A stretch of DNA of 64,000 nucleotides, from assembly GCF_008704715.1 (NCBI RefSeq), contig NZ_CP023689.1:1178001-1242000 (forward strand), read 5' to 3'. Under the pieces are notes generated by a model. It was not told the origin of the DNA. It did no database searches and saw only the letters and a program-made list of their open reading frames with translations. Below, one piece after another: positions 36,176-47,300 of this stretch. Made by a program: the position numbers and the translations under genes. Every line of letters begins with the position of its first letter. Position 1 is the stretch's first letter. The stretch is from Streptomyces chartreusis (lineage in GTDB: Bacteria; Actinomycetota; Actinomycetes; Streptomycetales; Streptomycetaceae).

Positions 36176-37561
36176 ATGGCCACCTACACACCCACGCTCG
36201 ACGAACGGCTGCTGGACCGGCTGCGCGGCGCGGTGCGCGGGACCGTCGTGGAGCCCGGCGATCCGGTCTACGACGAGGCCCGCAAGGTCTACAACGCCAT
36301 GCACGACAGGCGGCCGGCGATCGTCGTGCGGGCCGCCGACACCGGCGACGTCATGGCCACCGTCGACTTCGCCCGCGAACAGGGCGTGCCGCTCGCCGTG
36401 CGCGGCGGCAGCCACAGCGTGCCCGGCTACGGCACCTGCGACGGCGGCGTCGTACTCGATCTCGGCCTGATGCGCGGCATCCGCGTCGATCCCGACACCC
36501 GCACGGCGTGGGTGGAGGGCGGCTGCACCTGGGCGGACGTCAACCACGCCACGCACGCGTTCGGGCTGGCCACCACCGGCGGGATCGTCTCCACCACCGG
36601 CGTGGGCGGTCTGACGACCGGCGGCGGCCTCGGCCATCTGGCCCGGCGCTGCGGCCTGGCCTGCGACAACCTCGTCTCGGCCGACCTGGTGACGGCCGAC
36701 GGATCCTTCATGACCTGCACGGACGAGCAGCACGGCGACCTGATGTGGGCCGTGCGCGGGGGCGGCGGCAACTTCGGCGTCGTGACGTCCTTCGCCTACC
36801 GGCTGCACCCGATCGCCGACATCCTCGGCGGGCCGACCTTCTTCCCGCTCGACGCCGACGTCATCCGCAGGTACCGGGAGCTGGTCGCCGAGGCGGACGA
36901 GCGGCTCGGGGCCGTCTTCGTCGTGGGCCTCGGACCGCCGGTGCCGTTCCTGCCGGAGCGCTGGCACGGGCGTCCGGTGTGCGGCATGGTCACCTGCTGG
37001 ACCGGCCCGCCGGACGAGGACGACCGCATCCGGGAGCGGGTCGCGGCGCTCGGACCGGTCCTGGGCCGGTATCTGGAACGCATGCCCTACCCCGTGATCA
37101 ACACCCTCTTCGACGACCTGGTGCCGGCCGGGCTGTACCACTACTGGAAGGGCTCCTTCACCCAGAGCCTGCCCGACGGAGTCGTCGGCACCCTGGTCGA
37201 GTACGGCGCGAGCACTCCGTCCATCCAGAGCGTGACGGTGATCTTCCCGATCGACGGCGCCTGCCACCGGGTCGGACCGGAGGAGACCGCCTTCTCCTAC
37301 CGGGACGCCGACTACGCGATCGCGCTCAGCCCGACGCTCACCACCCGGGAGGACTGCGAGGCCCAGAAGGACTGGGTGCGCGCCTTCCACCGGGGGCTGG
37401 AACCGCACTCCCTGGAGGGCGGCTACGTGAACTTCATGGACGCCGACGACCAGGACCGCGTACGGGCCAACTACCGCACGAACTACGACCGTCTGCGCGA
37501 CCTCAAACGGCGCTACGACCCGGGCAACCTGTTCCGTCTGAACCACAACATCGCGCCCTGA
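36176..37561 (+). CDS. FAD-linked oxidase with BBE C-terminal domain
   Basis: A 461-residue oxidoreductase of the berberine-bridge/PCMH family. His80 in AVRGGSHSVPGYG is the residue to which such enzymes attach FAD; the second (cysteine) link of bicovalent members is not seen at the usual place (GGIVSTTGVGGLTTGGGLGH). The C-terminal motif YRTNYDRLRDLKRRYDPGN is the BBE domain. Catalyses oxidation of a sugar, alcohol or secondary metabolite with O2. Ribosome-binding site AAAGCAGGTGGGG weak. No secretion signal. Confidence 0.85.
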   Translation: MATYTPTLDERLLDRLRGAVRGTVVEPGDPVYDEARKVYNAMHDRRPAIVVRAADTGDVMATVDFAREQGVPLAVRGGSHSVPGYGTCDGGVVLDLGLMRGIRVDPDTRTAWVEGGCTWADVNHATHAFGLATTGGIVSTTGVGGLTTGGGLGHLARRCGLACDNLVSADLVTADGSFMTCTDEQHGDLMWAVRGGGGNFGVVTSFAYRLHPIADILGGPTFFPLDADVIRRYRELVAEADERLGAVFVVGLGPPVPFLPERWHGRPVCGMVTCWTGPPDEDDRIRERVAALGPVLGRYLERMPYPVINTLFDDLVPAGLYHYWKGSFTQSLPDGVVGTLVEYGASTPSIQSVTVIFPIDGACHRVGPEETAFSYRDADYAIALSPTLTTREDCEAQKDWVRAFHRGLEPHSLEGGYVNFMDADDQDRVRANYRTNYDRLRDLKRRYDPGNLFRLNHNIAP

Positions 37562-37618
37562 GAACCGCTCGGAACCGCCGCCGAGGAATCCTGGCGGCTC
37601 CCGGGTGTTGAAGCCTGT

Positions 37619-38617
37619 ATGAGCTCCGTGATCGCCGCGACCCGCTTCTCCGTCCTCGACCGCTCCCGCACCCGCGAGGGCCACACGAACGCGGAGGCGC
37701 TGCGCGACAGCGTGGACCTGGCGCGGGAGGTCGAGGCGCTCGGGTACCACCGCTTCTGGGTCTCGGAGCACCACGGCGTGCCCGGCGTCGCCGGTTCCGC
37801 GCCGACGGTGCTGGCCGCCGCCGTGGCCGGTGCCACGCACACCATCCGGGTCGACACCGGCGGGGTGATGCTGCCCAACCACCGACCGCTGATCGTGGCC
37901 GAGCAGTTCGGGGTGCTGGAGTCCCTCTTCCCCGGCCGCGTCGACATGGGGCTCGGGCGGTCCGTGGGCTTCACCGACGGCGTGCGCAAGGCGCTGGGCC
38001 GGGACAAGGGGGACGCCGACGACTTCGCGGCGCAGCTCCAGGAGCTGCTCGGCTGGTTCCGCGGCACCTCGCCGACGGGGGTGCACGCGCGGCCCGCCGA
38101 GGGGCTGACCGTGCCGCCGTTCGTGCTGGCCATGGGCGAGGGCGCGGACATCGCGGCGCGCGCGGGCCTGCCGATGGTGATCGGTGATCTGCGCAACCGG
38201 GAGAAGATGCGGCGCGGCATCGACCACTACCGCGACCACTTCCGGCCCTCCGCGTGGGCGACCGAGCCGTACGTCGTGATCTCCGGCACGATCGCGGTGG
38301 CCGGCACGCCCGAGGAGGCCCGGCGGCTGCTCGTGCCGGAGGCCTGGTCGATGGCCCACTCGCGCACCCACGGCACCTTCCCGCCGCTGCCGCCCGCGGA
38401 GCGCGTCGGGACGCTCACCATGACCGGCAAGGAACGCGACTTCTACGAGGGCGGCCTCACCGGCCATATCGCCGGCACGGAGGAGCAGGTCGCGCACGAG
38501 CTCGAGACGGTGCTGAAGGAGACCGGGGCGCAGGAGGTGCTGGTCACGACGAGTACGTACGACCGTGCGGCGCTGCTGGACTCCTACCGGCGGCTCGCCC
38601 GGATCGCCGAGGGGTGA
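37619..38617 (+). CDS. LLM-class flavin-dependent oxidoreductase (MsnO8-like)
   Basis: A 332-residue bacterial luciferase-like monooxygenase: the N-terminal SVLDRSRTREGHTN, the strand RFWVSEHHGVPG, and GRVDMGLGRS follow the F420/FMN-dependent TIM-barrel pattern of the MsnO8 group. Uses FMNH2 or F420H2. The ATG has no ribosome-binding site and may be leaderless or the start may be mispicked. Neighbouring FAD oxidase suggests a small oxidative pair, but substrate is unknown. Confidence 0.85.
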   Translation: MSSVIAATRFSVLDRSRTREGHTNAEALRDSVDLAREVEALGYHRFWVSEHHGVPGVAGSAPTVLAAAVAGATHTIRVDTGGVMLPNHRPLIVAEQFGVLESLFPGRVDMGLGRSVGFTDGVRKALGRDKGDADDFAAQLQELLGWFRGTSPTGVHARPAEGLTVPPFVLAMGEGADIAARAGLPMVIGDLRNREKMRRGIDHYRDHFRPSAWATEPYVVISGTIAVAGTPEEARRLLVPEAWSMAHSRTHGTFPPLPPAERVGTLTMTGKERDFYEGGLTGHIAGTEEQVAHELETVLKETGAQEVLVTTSTYDRAALLDSYRRLARIAEG

Positions 38618-38642
38618 TCCGGGCGGGTCGCATGACGGTGCG

Positions 38643-39956
38643 TCAGTCCGAGTCGCGCGGGTCGAAGGACCTGGTGTCGATCGCCAGCGGCTTCGGGAAC
38701 GCGCCCGCCACCGAATCCCAGCGCGTGAACTTGAAGTTCGTGCCCTCCCGGTCGCCGTCAGCCGGTGTGGCCTCTCCGTCGTGGGTGACCAGCAGGCCCT
38801 TGGGGAAGGACCGGCCGAGCGGAACGTTGACCACGGTCGCGCCGTCGGAGTGCTGCACACCGTCGGTGGCGGCGCCGTCCGTGACGGCGAAGGAGCCGAG
38901 GTAGGCGTTGCGGCCCTGCCGCTCGTACACGGCGAAGGTGTTGTCGCCCTGGCTGGAGGCGAGCAGGTATCCCTTGCCGTCGGCGGCGTGGTAGATCGCG
39001 GCGCCCTCGGCGTCGGCACTGAGGTGGTCACCGCCGAAGCCGGGGTCGTGGGCGGTGTCGATGACGCACTCCTCCTCCGCGTCATAGGTCCACGGCGTCC
39101 CGTACTCCCGTACCCGGTCGATGAGCCGGGGCCGCTCGAACTCCTCGTCGTCGAGCTCGACCCGCCACAGCCCGACGTCCTCCTGGGCGGCGTACAGGAC
39201 GTGCTTCTCCTGGTCGACGACCATGCCCTCGACCTGTGCGTGATCGCCGGGGTCGGCGCACGGCGTCCAGCTCTCGCCGTTCGGCAGGGTGAAGGAGCCG
39301 GGCAGGTCGAGGGTGTCCTCGGTGCGGTAGCCGACGCGCCCGCCGCGGTCCTGAAGGCGCAGCAGCCGTACGCGGGTCTCCGAGCGGCGCGACACGACGG
39401 CGTAGGCGTTGCCGTCGTCGCTGAAGGCGGCCAGGCCGTAGGCGGTGCGCTGGTCGTCCACCTCGGTCTCGCTCGCGGAGAAGACCGGCGCGGCGTTGGC
39501 CGCCGTGACGTCCCTCAGCGGGGGCCGGCCCGCGGCCACGGCCGCCGGGTCGATGGCGAAGGCCCGCACGCGGTCCCGGCCGCGGTCGCTGACCAGGGCC
39601 AGGTCGGTCTTCTTGCCGCCCAGTTCGAAGCCGTACACGACGTCGACGTTGTTGAAGCGGCCCGGCGCGGCGTCCTCGCCCGGCGCGGCCGGGGCGGCTA
39701 TGTGCTGCAGGCGCCTGCCGGCCAGGTCGTAGACGTCGAGGCCGGCCTCCTTCAGGGTGCCGATCACGAGGCTGCGCCCCGGGTCCCGGGGGTCGACCCA
39801 GACGGCCGGGTCGTCGGCGTCGGCGTTGCCGCCCGCCTCGTCGTCGTACACGGCGGGGGTCTCCACGCGCGCGGAGACGGAGACCGGCTGCGGGGCGGAG
39901 GCGCCCGTGACCATCAGCAGCGCGGCGGTGAGAGTGCTCAGAGCGGAAGCGCTCAC
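38643..39956 (-). CDS. Secreted beta-propeller phytase
   Basis: A 437-residue enzyme: signal peptide (TLTAALLMVTGASA), then a six-bladed propeller typical of calcium-dependent phytases (BPP), with DDPAVWVDPRDPGRS, FNNVDVVYGF, LVSDRGRDR, LYAAQEDVGLWR and GYLLASSQGDNTFAVY. These motifs match the calcium/phosphate sites. It would release phosphate from phytate outside the cell. GTG 39956 is set by GAGGAG upstream; the longer open frame is not real. A PHO-box-like sequence lies upstream at 40003-40032. Confidence 0.9.
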   Translation of the reverse strand: MSASALSTLTAALLMVTGASAPQPVSVSARVETPAVYDDEAGGNADADDPAVWVDPRDPGRSLVIGTLKEAGLDVYDLAGRRLQHIAAPAAPGEDAAPGRFNNVDVVYGFELGGKKTDLALVSDRGRDRVRAFAIDPAAVAAGRPPLRDVTAANAAPVFSASETEVDDQRTAYGLAAFSDDGNAYAVVSRRSETRVRLLRLQDRGGRVGYRTEDTLDLPGSFTLPNGESWTPCADPGDHAQVEGMVVDQEKHVLYAAQEDVGLWRVELDDEEFERPRLIDRVREYGTPWTYDAEEECVIDTAHDPGFGGDHLSADAEGAAIYHAADGKGYLLASSQGDNTFAVYERQGRNAYLGSFAVTDGAATDGVQHSDGATVVNVPLGRSFPKGLLVTHDGEATPADGDREGTNFKFTRWDSVAGAFPKPLAIDTRSFDPRDSD

Positions 39957-40002
39957 GATACTCCTCGGTAGGAAGAGAGACTGGCGAGACGCTAAGGGCG
40001 AC

Positions 40003-40032
40003 CGGTGTGGGTGAGCCGACGCCGTCGTGAAC
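40003..40032 (-). promoter_or_regulatory. Weak PHO-box-like elements upstream of phytase
   Basis: On the minus strand GTTCACGACGG and, 15 bases on, GGCTCACCCAC resemble the 11-bp PhoP units of Streptomyces, 50-75 bp before the phytase start. The spacing is 15 rather than 11, so binding is uncertain. A TAGCGT -10-like box lies between it and the gene. Confidence 0.3.
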
Positions 40033-40125
40033 AACAGGTGGCTCATGCCGGCTCCGCGTCTGGTTCGCATACAATCGCGGGGTTTGCCCGACCCCTGACG
40101 GCCCACCCTCCGGAGCGTCTGCCCC

Positions 40126-42459
40126 ATGCATTCCCCGCACGACCCGAACGTCCGTGTCCGTGGCGCCCGCGAGCACAACCTCAAGGGCGTGGACGTCGAC
40201 ATTCCGCGGGATGTGCTGGCCGTGTTCACGGGGGTGTCCGGGTCGGGGAAGTCCTCGCTCGCCTTCGGCACGATCTACGCCGAGGCCCAGCGCCGCTACT
40301 TCGAGTCGGTCGCGCCGTACGCCCGCCGGCTGATCCACCAGGTCGGCGCGCCGAAGGTCGGCGAGATCACCGGCCTGCCGCCCGCGGTGTCCCTCCAGCA
40401 GCGCCGCTCGGCGCCGATGTCGCGCTCCTCCGTCGGCACGGTCACCAACCTCTCCAACTCCCTGCGGATGCTGTACTCGCGGGCCGGTGACTATCCGCCG
40501 GGCGCGGAGCGGCTCGACTCGGACTCGTTCTCGCCGAACACGGCGGCCGGGGCGTGCCCGCAGTGCCACGGGCTCGGGCAGGTGCACCGTACGACCGAGG
40601 AGTTGCTGGTCCCCGATCCCGCGCTGTCGATCCGGGAGGGCGCGATCGCCGCCTGGCCGGGCGCCTGGCAGGGCAAGAACCTGCGCGACATCCTCGACGC
40701 GCTCGGCCACGACGTCGACCGGCCCTGGCGTGAGCTGCCCGACGAGGCGCGGGAGTGGATCCTGTTCACCGACGAGCAGCCGGTCGTCACCGTGCACCCG
40801 GTGCGCGACGCGGACCGTATCCAACGGCCGTACCAGGGCACGTACATGAGTGCCCGGCGGTATGTGATGAAGACGTTCTCGGACTCCAGGAGCGCGACCC
40901 TGCGGGCGAAGGCGGAGCGGTTCCTGGCGGCCGCGCCCTGTCCGGCGTGCGGCGGCAGCAGGCTGCGGCCCGAGGCGCTGGCGGTGACCTTCGCGGGGCG
41001 CACGATCGCCGAGCTGGCGGCGCTGCCGCTGACCGATCTGGCGGGTTCGCTGGAGGGCGGCGCCTCCGAGACGGCGCGTGTCCTCACCGAGGACCTCAAG
41101 TCCCGTATCGGGCCGGTCGTCGAGCTCGGCCTCGGCTACCTCAGCCTGGACCGGGCCACGCCCACCCTGTCGGCGGGCGAGCTCCAGCGCCTGCGGCTCG
41201 CGACCCAGCTCAGGTCCGGGCTGTTCGGTGTGGTGTACGTCCTCGACGAGCCGTCCGCGGGACTGCACCCGGCGGACACGGAGGCCCTGCTGCGGGTGCT
41301 GGCGCGGCTGAAGGCTGCCGGGAACACGGTGTTCGTGGTCGAGCACCACCTCGACGTCATGCGGGGCGCCGACTGGCTGGTCGACGTGGGTCCGCGAGCC
41401 GGTGAGCACGGCGGGCGGGTGCTGCACAGCGGTCCGGTGGCGGAGCTGGCGAGGGTGGCGGAGTCGGCGACGGCACGTTTCCTGTTCGACGACTCCCCCG
41501 CCGCCGCACGCCAGGTGCGCACCCCGCACGGCCAGTTGAAGGTGGGCCCGGTGACCCGGCACAACCTGCGCGGGGTGACCGCCGAGTTCCCGCTCGGCGT
41601 GTTCACCGCCGTCACGGGGGTCTCCGGCTCGGGGAAGTCGACGCTCATCGGCGAGATCACCGAGGACCTGGTGGGTGTGGGGCGCCTGGTCTCGGTCGAC
41701 CAGAAGCCGATCGGCCGCACCCCGCGCTCCAATCTCGCCACCTACACCGGCCTCTTCGACGTGGTGCGCAAGGTGTTCGCGGCCACCGACGAGGCGCGGG
41801 CGCGCGGTTACGGCGTCGGACGGTTCTCGTTCAATGTCGCGGGAGGGCGCTGCGAGACCTGTCAGGGCGAGGGGTTCGTCAGCGTCGAGCTGCTGTTCCT
41901 GCCGAGCACGTACGCGCCGTGCCCGGACTGCGGCGGGGCCCGCTACAACCCGGAGACGCTGCAAGTGGCGTACCGGGGACGGAACATCGCGCAGGTGCTG
42001 GATCTGACGGTGGAGAGCGCGGCGGAGTTCTTCGCGGACACCTCGACGGTGGCCCGCAGCCTTGCCACCCTCCTCGACGTGGGCCTCGGCTACCTCCGGC
42101 TGGGGCAGCCCGCCACCGAGCTGTCGGGCGGCGAGGCCCAGCGGATCAAGCTGGCCAGCGAATTGCAGCGCGGCCGGCGCGGCCACACCCTGTACCTCCT
42201 CGACGAGCCGACGACCGGGCTGCACCCGGCCGACGTCGAGGTGCTGATGCGCCAGCTGCACGGCTTGGTCGACGCCGGGCACACGGTCGTCGTGGTCGAG
42301 CACGACATGTCCGTGGTCGCGGGCGCGGACTGGGTGATCGACCTGGGGCCGGGCGGCGGTGACGCGGGCGGACACATCGTGGCGGCGGGTCCGCCCGCTC
42401 GGGTGGCACAGGAGACGGGGAGCGCGACGGCTCCCTATCTCGCCCGGGTCATGCCGTGA
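40126..42459 (+). CDS. UvrA-like ABC ATPase (class II UvrA, UvrA2)
   Basis: A 777-residue UvrA homologue, shorter than UvrA (about 950) because the UvrB-binding insertion is missing. Two Walker A motifs (GVSGSGKSSLAF near 36; GVSGSGKSTLIG near 502), two signature segments (LSAGELQRL and LSGGEAQRI), and Cys-rich zinc sites CPQCHG, CPACGG, CETCQGEG and CPDCGG are present. Such UvrA2 proteins are not part of the UvrABC excision complex; in some species they help tolerate DNA-binding drugs. No uvrB/uvrC or antibiotic cluster is adjacent. ATG 40126 preceded by GGAG. Its 3' end overlaps the convergent olsA gene by 11 bp. Confidence 0.9.
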   Translation: MHSPHDPNVRVRGAREHNLKGVDVDIPRDVLAVFTGVSGSGKSSLAFGTIYAEAQRRYFESVAPYARRLIHQVGAPKVGEITGLPPAVSLQQRRSAPMSRSSVGTVTNLSNSLRMLYSRAGDYPPGAERLDSDSFSPNTAAGACPQCHGLGQVHRTTEELLVPDPALSIREGAIAAWPGAWQGKNLRDILDALGHDVDRPWRELPDEAREWILFTDEQPVVTVHPVRDADRIQRPYQGTYMSARRYVMKTFSDSRSATLRAKAERFLAAAPCPACGGSRLRPEALAVTFAGRTIAELAALPLTDLAGSLEGGASETARVLTEDLKSRIGPVVELGLGYLSLDRATPTLSAGELQRLRLATQLRSGLFGVVYVLDEPSAGLHPADTEALLRVLARLKAAGNTVFVVEHHLDVMRGADWLVDVGPRAGEHGGRVLHSGPVAELARVAESATARFLFDDSPAAARQVRTPHGQLKVGPVTRHNLRGVTAEFPLGVFTAVTGVSGSGKSTLIGEITEDLVGVGRLVSVDQKPIGRTPRSNLATYTGLFDVVRKVFAATDEARARGYGVGRFSFNVAGGRCETCQGEGFVSVELLFLPSTYAPCPDCGGARYNPETLQVAYRGRNIAQVLDLTVESAAEFFADTSTVARSLATLLDVGLGYLRLGQPATELSGGEAQRIKLASELQRGRRGHTLYLLDEPTTGLHPADVEVLMRQLHGLVDAGHTVVVVEHDMSVVAGADWVIDLGPGGGDAGGHIVAAGPPARVAQETGSATAPYLARVMP

Positions 42460-43444
42460 GGGGCTCGCGCGACGGGGCCGGCGACACCGGCTGATCCGTC
42501 CCGGTGACGGGCACGGCGCGCTGCTGCCGTGGAACCCGGACCAGGCGCTCCCGCGGCAGCGCGGACGCCTCTGCCGCCTCGGCCAGGGAGCGGCGGTCGA
42601 ATCGGCCGCCCGGCACGATCGGCTCCATCACCTCAGCCTCCGCGACCAGTTCGCGTGCCCTGACCACCCGCCACACCGACGCCAGCAGCGAGTCGTCGCC
42701 GACGAAGGCGGCGGCCGTGCCGGACCCGCCGCCCGCGAGGCCGTAGTGCAGGCGCACCGGCTGCACGGGGACGCCCGCGTCGAGGGCGGCCTGGAAGGCG
42801 GCGCGGCGGAAGCTGCCCTGGGCCCGGCCGCACCAGGTGCTGCCCTCGGGGAAGACGGTCACCGCCTGGCCGGCCCGCAACGCGTCCGCGATCCGGGCCA
42901 CCGTCTCCGGCAGGGCGCGGATCCGGTCCCGGTCGATGAACAGGGCCCCGCTGCGCGCGGTCAGCCAGCCCGCGACCGGCCAGCCACGGATCTCCGACTT
43001 GGCGAGCATCCGGGCCGGGCGCACGGCGGCGAGCAGCGGGATGTCCAGCCAGGAGACGTGGTTGGCGACCAGCAGCAACCCGCCCTCGGGTGCCGCGGGA
43101 CCCGCGATCCGTACCCGGACCCCCGCGGCCCGTACGACCGACCGGCACCAGCGGCGGACCCATCCGGCGGGGATCCGCCCGCCGAACGGCATCGCCGCGC
43201 AGCCGACGACCAGCAGCAACAGGACCGCCACGATCCGCAGGCCGGCCAGGGGCACGGCCCTGGCCGGCCCCGTCGCGTCCATGCAGATCCGCGGGGTGCA
43301 GGGAGCACTGGGCCGCCAGAGGGTTCCCGCGTCGGCCGCGTGGCTCGTGCTGCCCGCGGCCGGGGTGCCGGCCGCGGGGGCGATCGCCGCGGGCAGACCC
43401 ACGGCACCGAGGGAGGTGGTGCTCATGGCCGCCACGTCCGTCAC
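42449..43444 (-). CDS. OlsA-like lysophospholipid/lyso-ornithine lipid acyltransferase (PlsC family)
   Basis: A 331-residue 1-acyl-glycerol-3-phosphate acyltransferase-type enzyme. Membrane segment AGLRIVAVLLLLVVGCAAM (about 70-90), the H-x4-D site in NHVSWLD, and FPEGSTW give the catalytic pair. Standing directly behind an OlsB-like gene it probably makes ornithine lipid from lyso-ornithine lipid. GTG 43444 overlaps the olsB stop (GTGA), so I prefer it; ATG 43426 is an alternative. Acts at the inner face of the membrane. Confidence 0.8.
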   Translation of the reverse strand: MTDVAAMSTTSLGAVGLPAAIAPAAGTPAAGSTSHAADAGTLWRPSAPCTPRICMDATGPARAVPLAGLRIVAVLLLLVVGCAAMPFGGRIPAGWVRRWCRSVVRAAGVRVRIAGPAAPEGGLLLVANHVSWLDIPLLAAVRPARMLAKSEIRGWPVAGWLTARSGALFIDRDRIRALPETVARIADALRAGQAVTVFPEGSTWCGRAQGSFRRAAFQAALDAGVPVQPVRLHYGLAGGGSGTAAAFVGDDSLLASVWRVVRARELVAEAEVMEPIVPGGRFDRRSLAEAAEASALPRERLVRVPRQQRAVPVTGTDQPVSPAPSREPLTA

Positions 43445-44211
43445 GCCGGCACGAGGGAGAGGAAGTGCCGCAGATAGCGCGAGTTGACCCGGCGCATCGA
43501 CAGCAGCACGTACAGGTCGGCGACCCCGAACTCCGGGTCGTGCGCGGGCTCGCCGCAGACCCAGGCGCCGAGGCGGACGTAGCCGCGCAGCAGGGCGGGC
43601 AGTTCGATCCGGGTGGCCGGCACGGGGGCGGTCGGCTCCCAGGGCCGCAGCGGCCGTACGCGGTACTCCTCCGGGGCCAGGTGCTTGGCCTGCACACGGT
43701 CCCAGGTCGCGGCGGCGAGGGTGCCGCCGTCCGCGAGCGGGATCGAGCAGCAGCCGGCGAGCCACTCGTGGCCGCGGTCGACCATGTAGCGGGCGATGCC
43801 GGCCCAGATGAGGCTGATCACGGCGCCGTCGCGGTGGTCGGGGTGGACGCAGGAGCGGCCGACCTCGACCAGATTCGGACGGAGGGAGTCGATCCGGGTG
43901 AGGTCGAACTCGCCCTCGGAGTAGAGTCGGCCCGCGACCGCGGCCCGCTCCGGCGGGAGCAGCCGGTAGGTGCCGACGACCTGTCCGGACACCTCCTCAC
44001 GGACGAGCAGGTGGTCGCAGTACGCGTCGAAGGCATCGATGTCGTGACCCGGCTGCGGGGTGGTCAGCAGGGCTCCCATCTCGCCGGCGAAGACGTCGTG
44101 CCGCAGCCGCTGGGCGGCGCGCACGTCATCCTCGTTGCGGGCGAGTCCCACGGTGTAGCGGGTGGGTGCCGTGGGCTGCGGGGGACGGTCGACGGTCAGT
44201 ACGCCGGTCAT
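43441..44211 (-). CDS. OlsB-like ornithine N-acyltransferase (GNAT/hemolysin-type)
   Basis: A 256-residue acyltransferase of the Acetyltransf_5/OlsB family. RLRHDVFAGEMGA, DAFDAYCDHLLVRE, VVGTYRLLPP and EVGRSCVHPDHRDGAVI fit the known motif order. OlsB joins a 3-hydroxyacyl chain from ACP to ornithine; OlsA (next gene, overlapping) adds the second chain. Ornithine lipids are phosphate-free membrane lipids that often replace phospholipids. ATG 44211 has GGAG six bases upstream. Confidence 0.85.
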   Translation of the reverse strand: MTGVLTVDRPPQPTAPTRYTVGLARNEDDVRAAQRLRHDVFAGEMGALLTTPQPGHDIDAFDAYCDHLLVREEVSGQVVGTYRLLPPERAAVAGRLYSEGEFDLTRIDSLRPNLVEVGRSCVHPDHRDGAVISLIWAGIARYMVDRGHEWLAGCCSIPLADGGTLAAATWDRVQAKHLAPEEYRVRPLRPWEPTAPVPATRIELPALLRGYVRLGAWVCGEPAHDPEFGVADLYVLLSMRRVNSRYLRHFLSLVPA

Positions 44212-44606
44212 GGCTTACTCCTGGTCACGGGCCGGGGACGGCGAGCGGCGGGCAGATGCGAGCGGTGCTGTGTGCCGCCCCTGTTCTTCCTATGCCGGTT
44301 GGCGTACGCGTGACCTGTGCCAGGAGCGCGGATGTGCGGATGTTGAACGGCGTGGGCCGGTACCGGTCGTCCACATTCCGGTGCCCGTCCGGTCAGCCGG
44401 AGGGTCCGGCGCCGTTCACCTGACGGGTGCGGGAACGGCGAAACGGGGCCGGAGAGCACCACTCCGGCCCCGCCCGTCCGCACTTGACGGCGAACGACTG
44501 CAACGCCCCGAGGGGCGCGGGACTGTATCGATGTTCGGCTCCGCCGCGCGGGCGCGACAGGCCACGACGAGCCCGCACCCGCCGAACCGCCGTCCCCGCT
44601 ACGGCG
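44212..44606. other. 395-bp gap between olsB and sdhB
   Basis: Holds the olsB promoter region (near 44212-44330, no confident box found) and the sdhCAB terminator (44444-44472). The remaining sequence, GC-rich, shows no coding frame with a start and family motif. Confidence 0.5.
44444..44472 (-). terminator. Hairpin after the sdhCAB operon
   Basis: Perfect 11-bp arms CGGGGCCGGAG / CTCCGGCCCCG with a seven-base loop, about 135 bp after the sdhB stop on the minus strand. Confidence 0.7.
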
Positions 44607-45349
44607 CTACCGCTGCACCTTCCGCGTGGCCCGCAGCCACTCCTTGTTCATGCTGGTGATGGACATGAGCGGGATGCCCTTGGGGCAGGCGGTGGCGCAC
44701 TCGCCGGTGAGCGTGCATCCCCCGAATCCCTCGTCGTCCATCTGCGCCACCATGTCCAGTACCCGTGTCTCCCGCTCGGGCGCGCCCTGCGGCAGCACGT
44801 TCAGGTGGTTGATCTTGGCGGAGGTGAACAGCATCGCCGCCCCGTTGGGGCAGGCCGCCACACACGCCCCGCACCCGATGCACTCGGCGTGCTCGAAGGC
44901 GAGGTCGGCGTCCGGCTTCGGCACGGGCGTGGCGTGCGCCTCGGGCGCCGCGCCGGTCGGCGCCGTGATGTAGCCGCCCGCCTGGATGATCCGGTCGAAC
45001 GCGGACCGGTCCACGACCAGGTCCTTGATCACCGGGAACGCCGACGCCCGCCACGGCTCGATGTCGATCGTGTCGCCGTCCTCGAAGGACCGCATGTGCA
45101 ACTGGCAGGTCGTCGTCCGCTCGGGCCCGTGCGCGTCGCCGTTGATGACGAGCGAGCAGGCGCCGCAGATGCCCTCGCGGCAGTCGTGGTCGAAGGCGAC
45201 CGGGCCCTCGCCCTTGAGGATGAGCTCCTCGTTGAGCGTGTCGAGCATCTCCAGGAAGGACATGTCGGAGGAGATGCCGTCCACCTCGTAGGTGGACATG
45301 GCGCCGTCGGCGTCGGCGTTCTTCTGCCGCCAGACGCGCAGGGTGAGCT

Positions 45350-45353
<4 letters not shown>
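44607..45353 (-). CDS. sdhB: Succinate dehydrogenase/fumarate reductase iron-sulfur subunit
   Basis: A 248-residue subunit with three clusters: 2Fe-2S ([10 protein letters not shown] ... TTC), 4Fe-4S ([14 protein letters not shown]) and 3Fe-4S ([16 protein letters not shown]). It passes electrons from the flavoprotein to the cytochrome b subunit. ATG 45353 overlaps the SdhA stop (ATGA). Third gene of sdhCAB. Confidence 0.96.
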
Positions 45354-47299
<1,946 letters not shown>

Positions 47300-47300
47300 G

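Noticed and set aside
39082..42375. Open frame of 1097 codons on the minus strand
   Set aside because: Antisense to uvrA2 and the phytase gene region; composition is that of a shadow frame.
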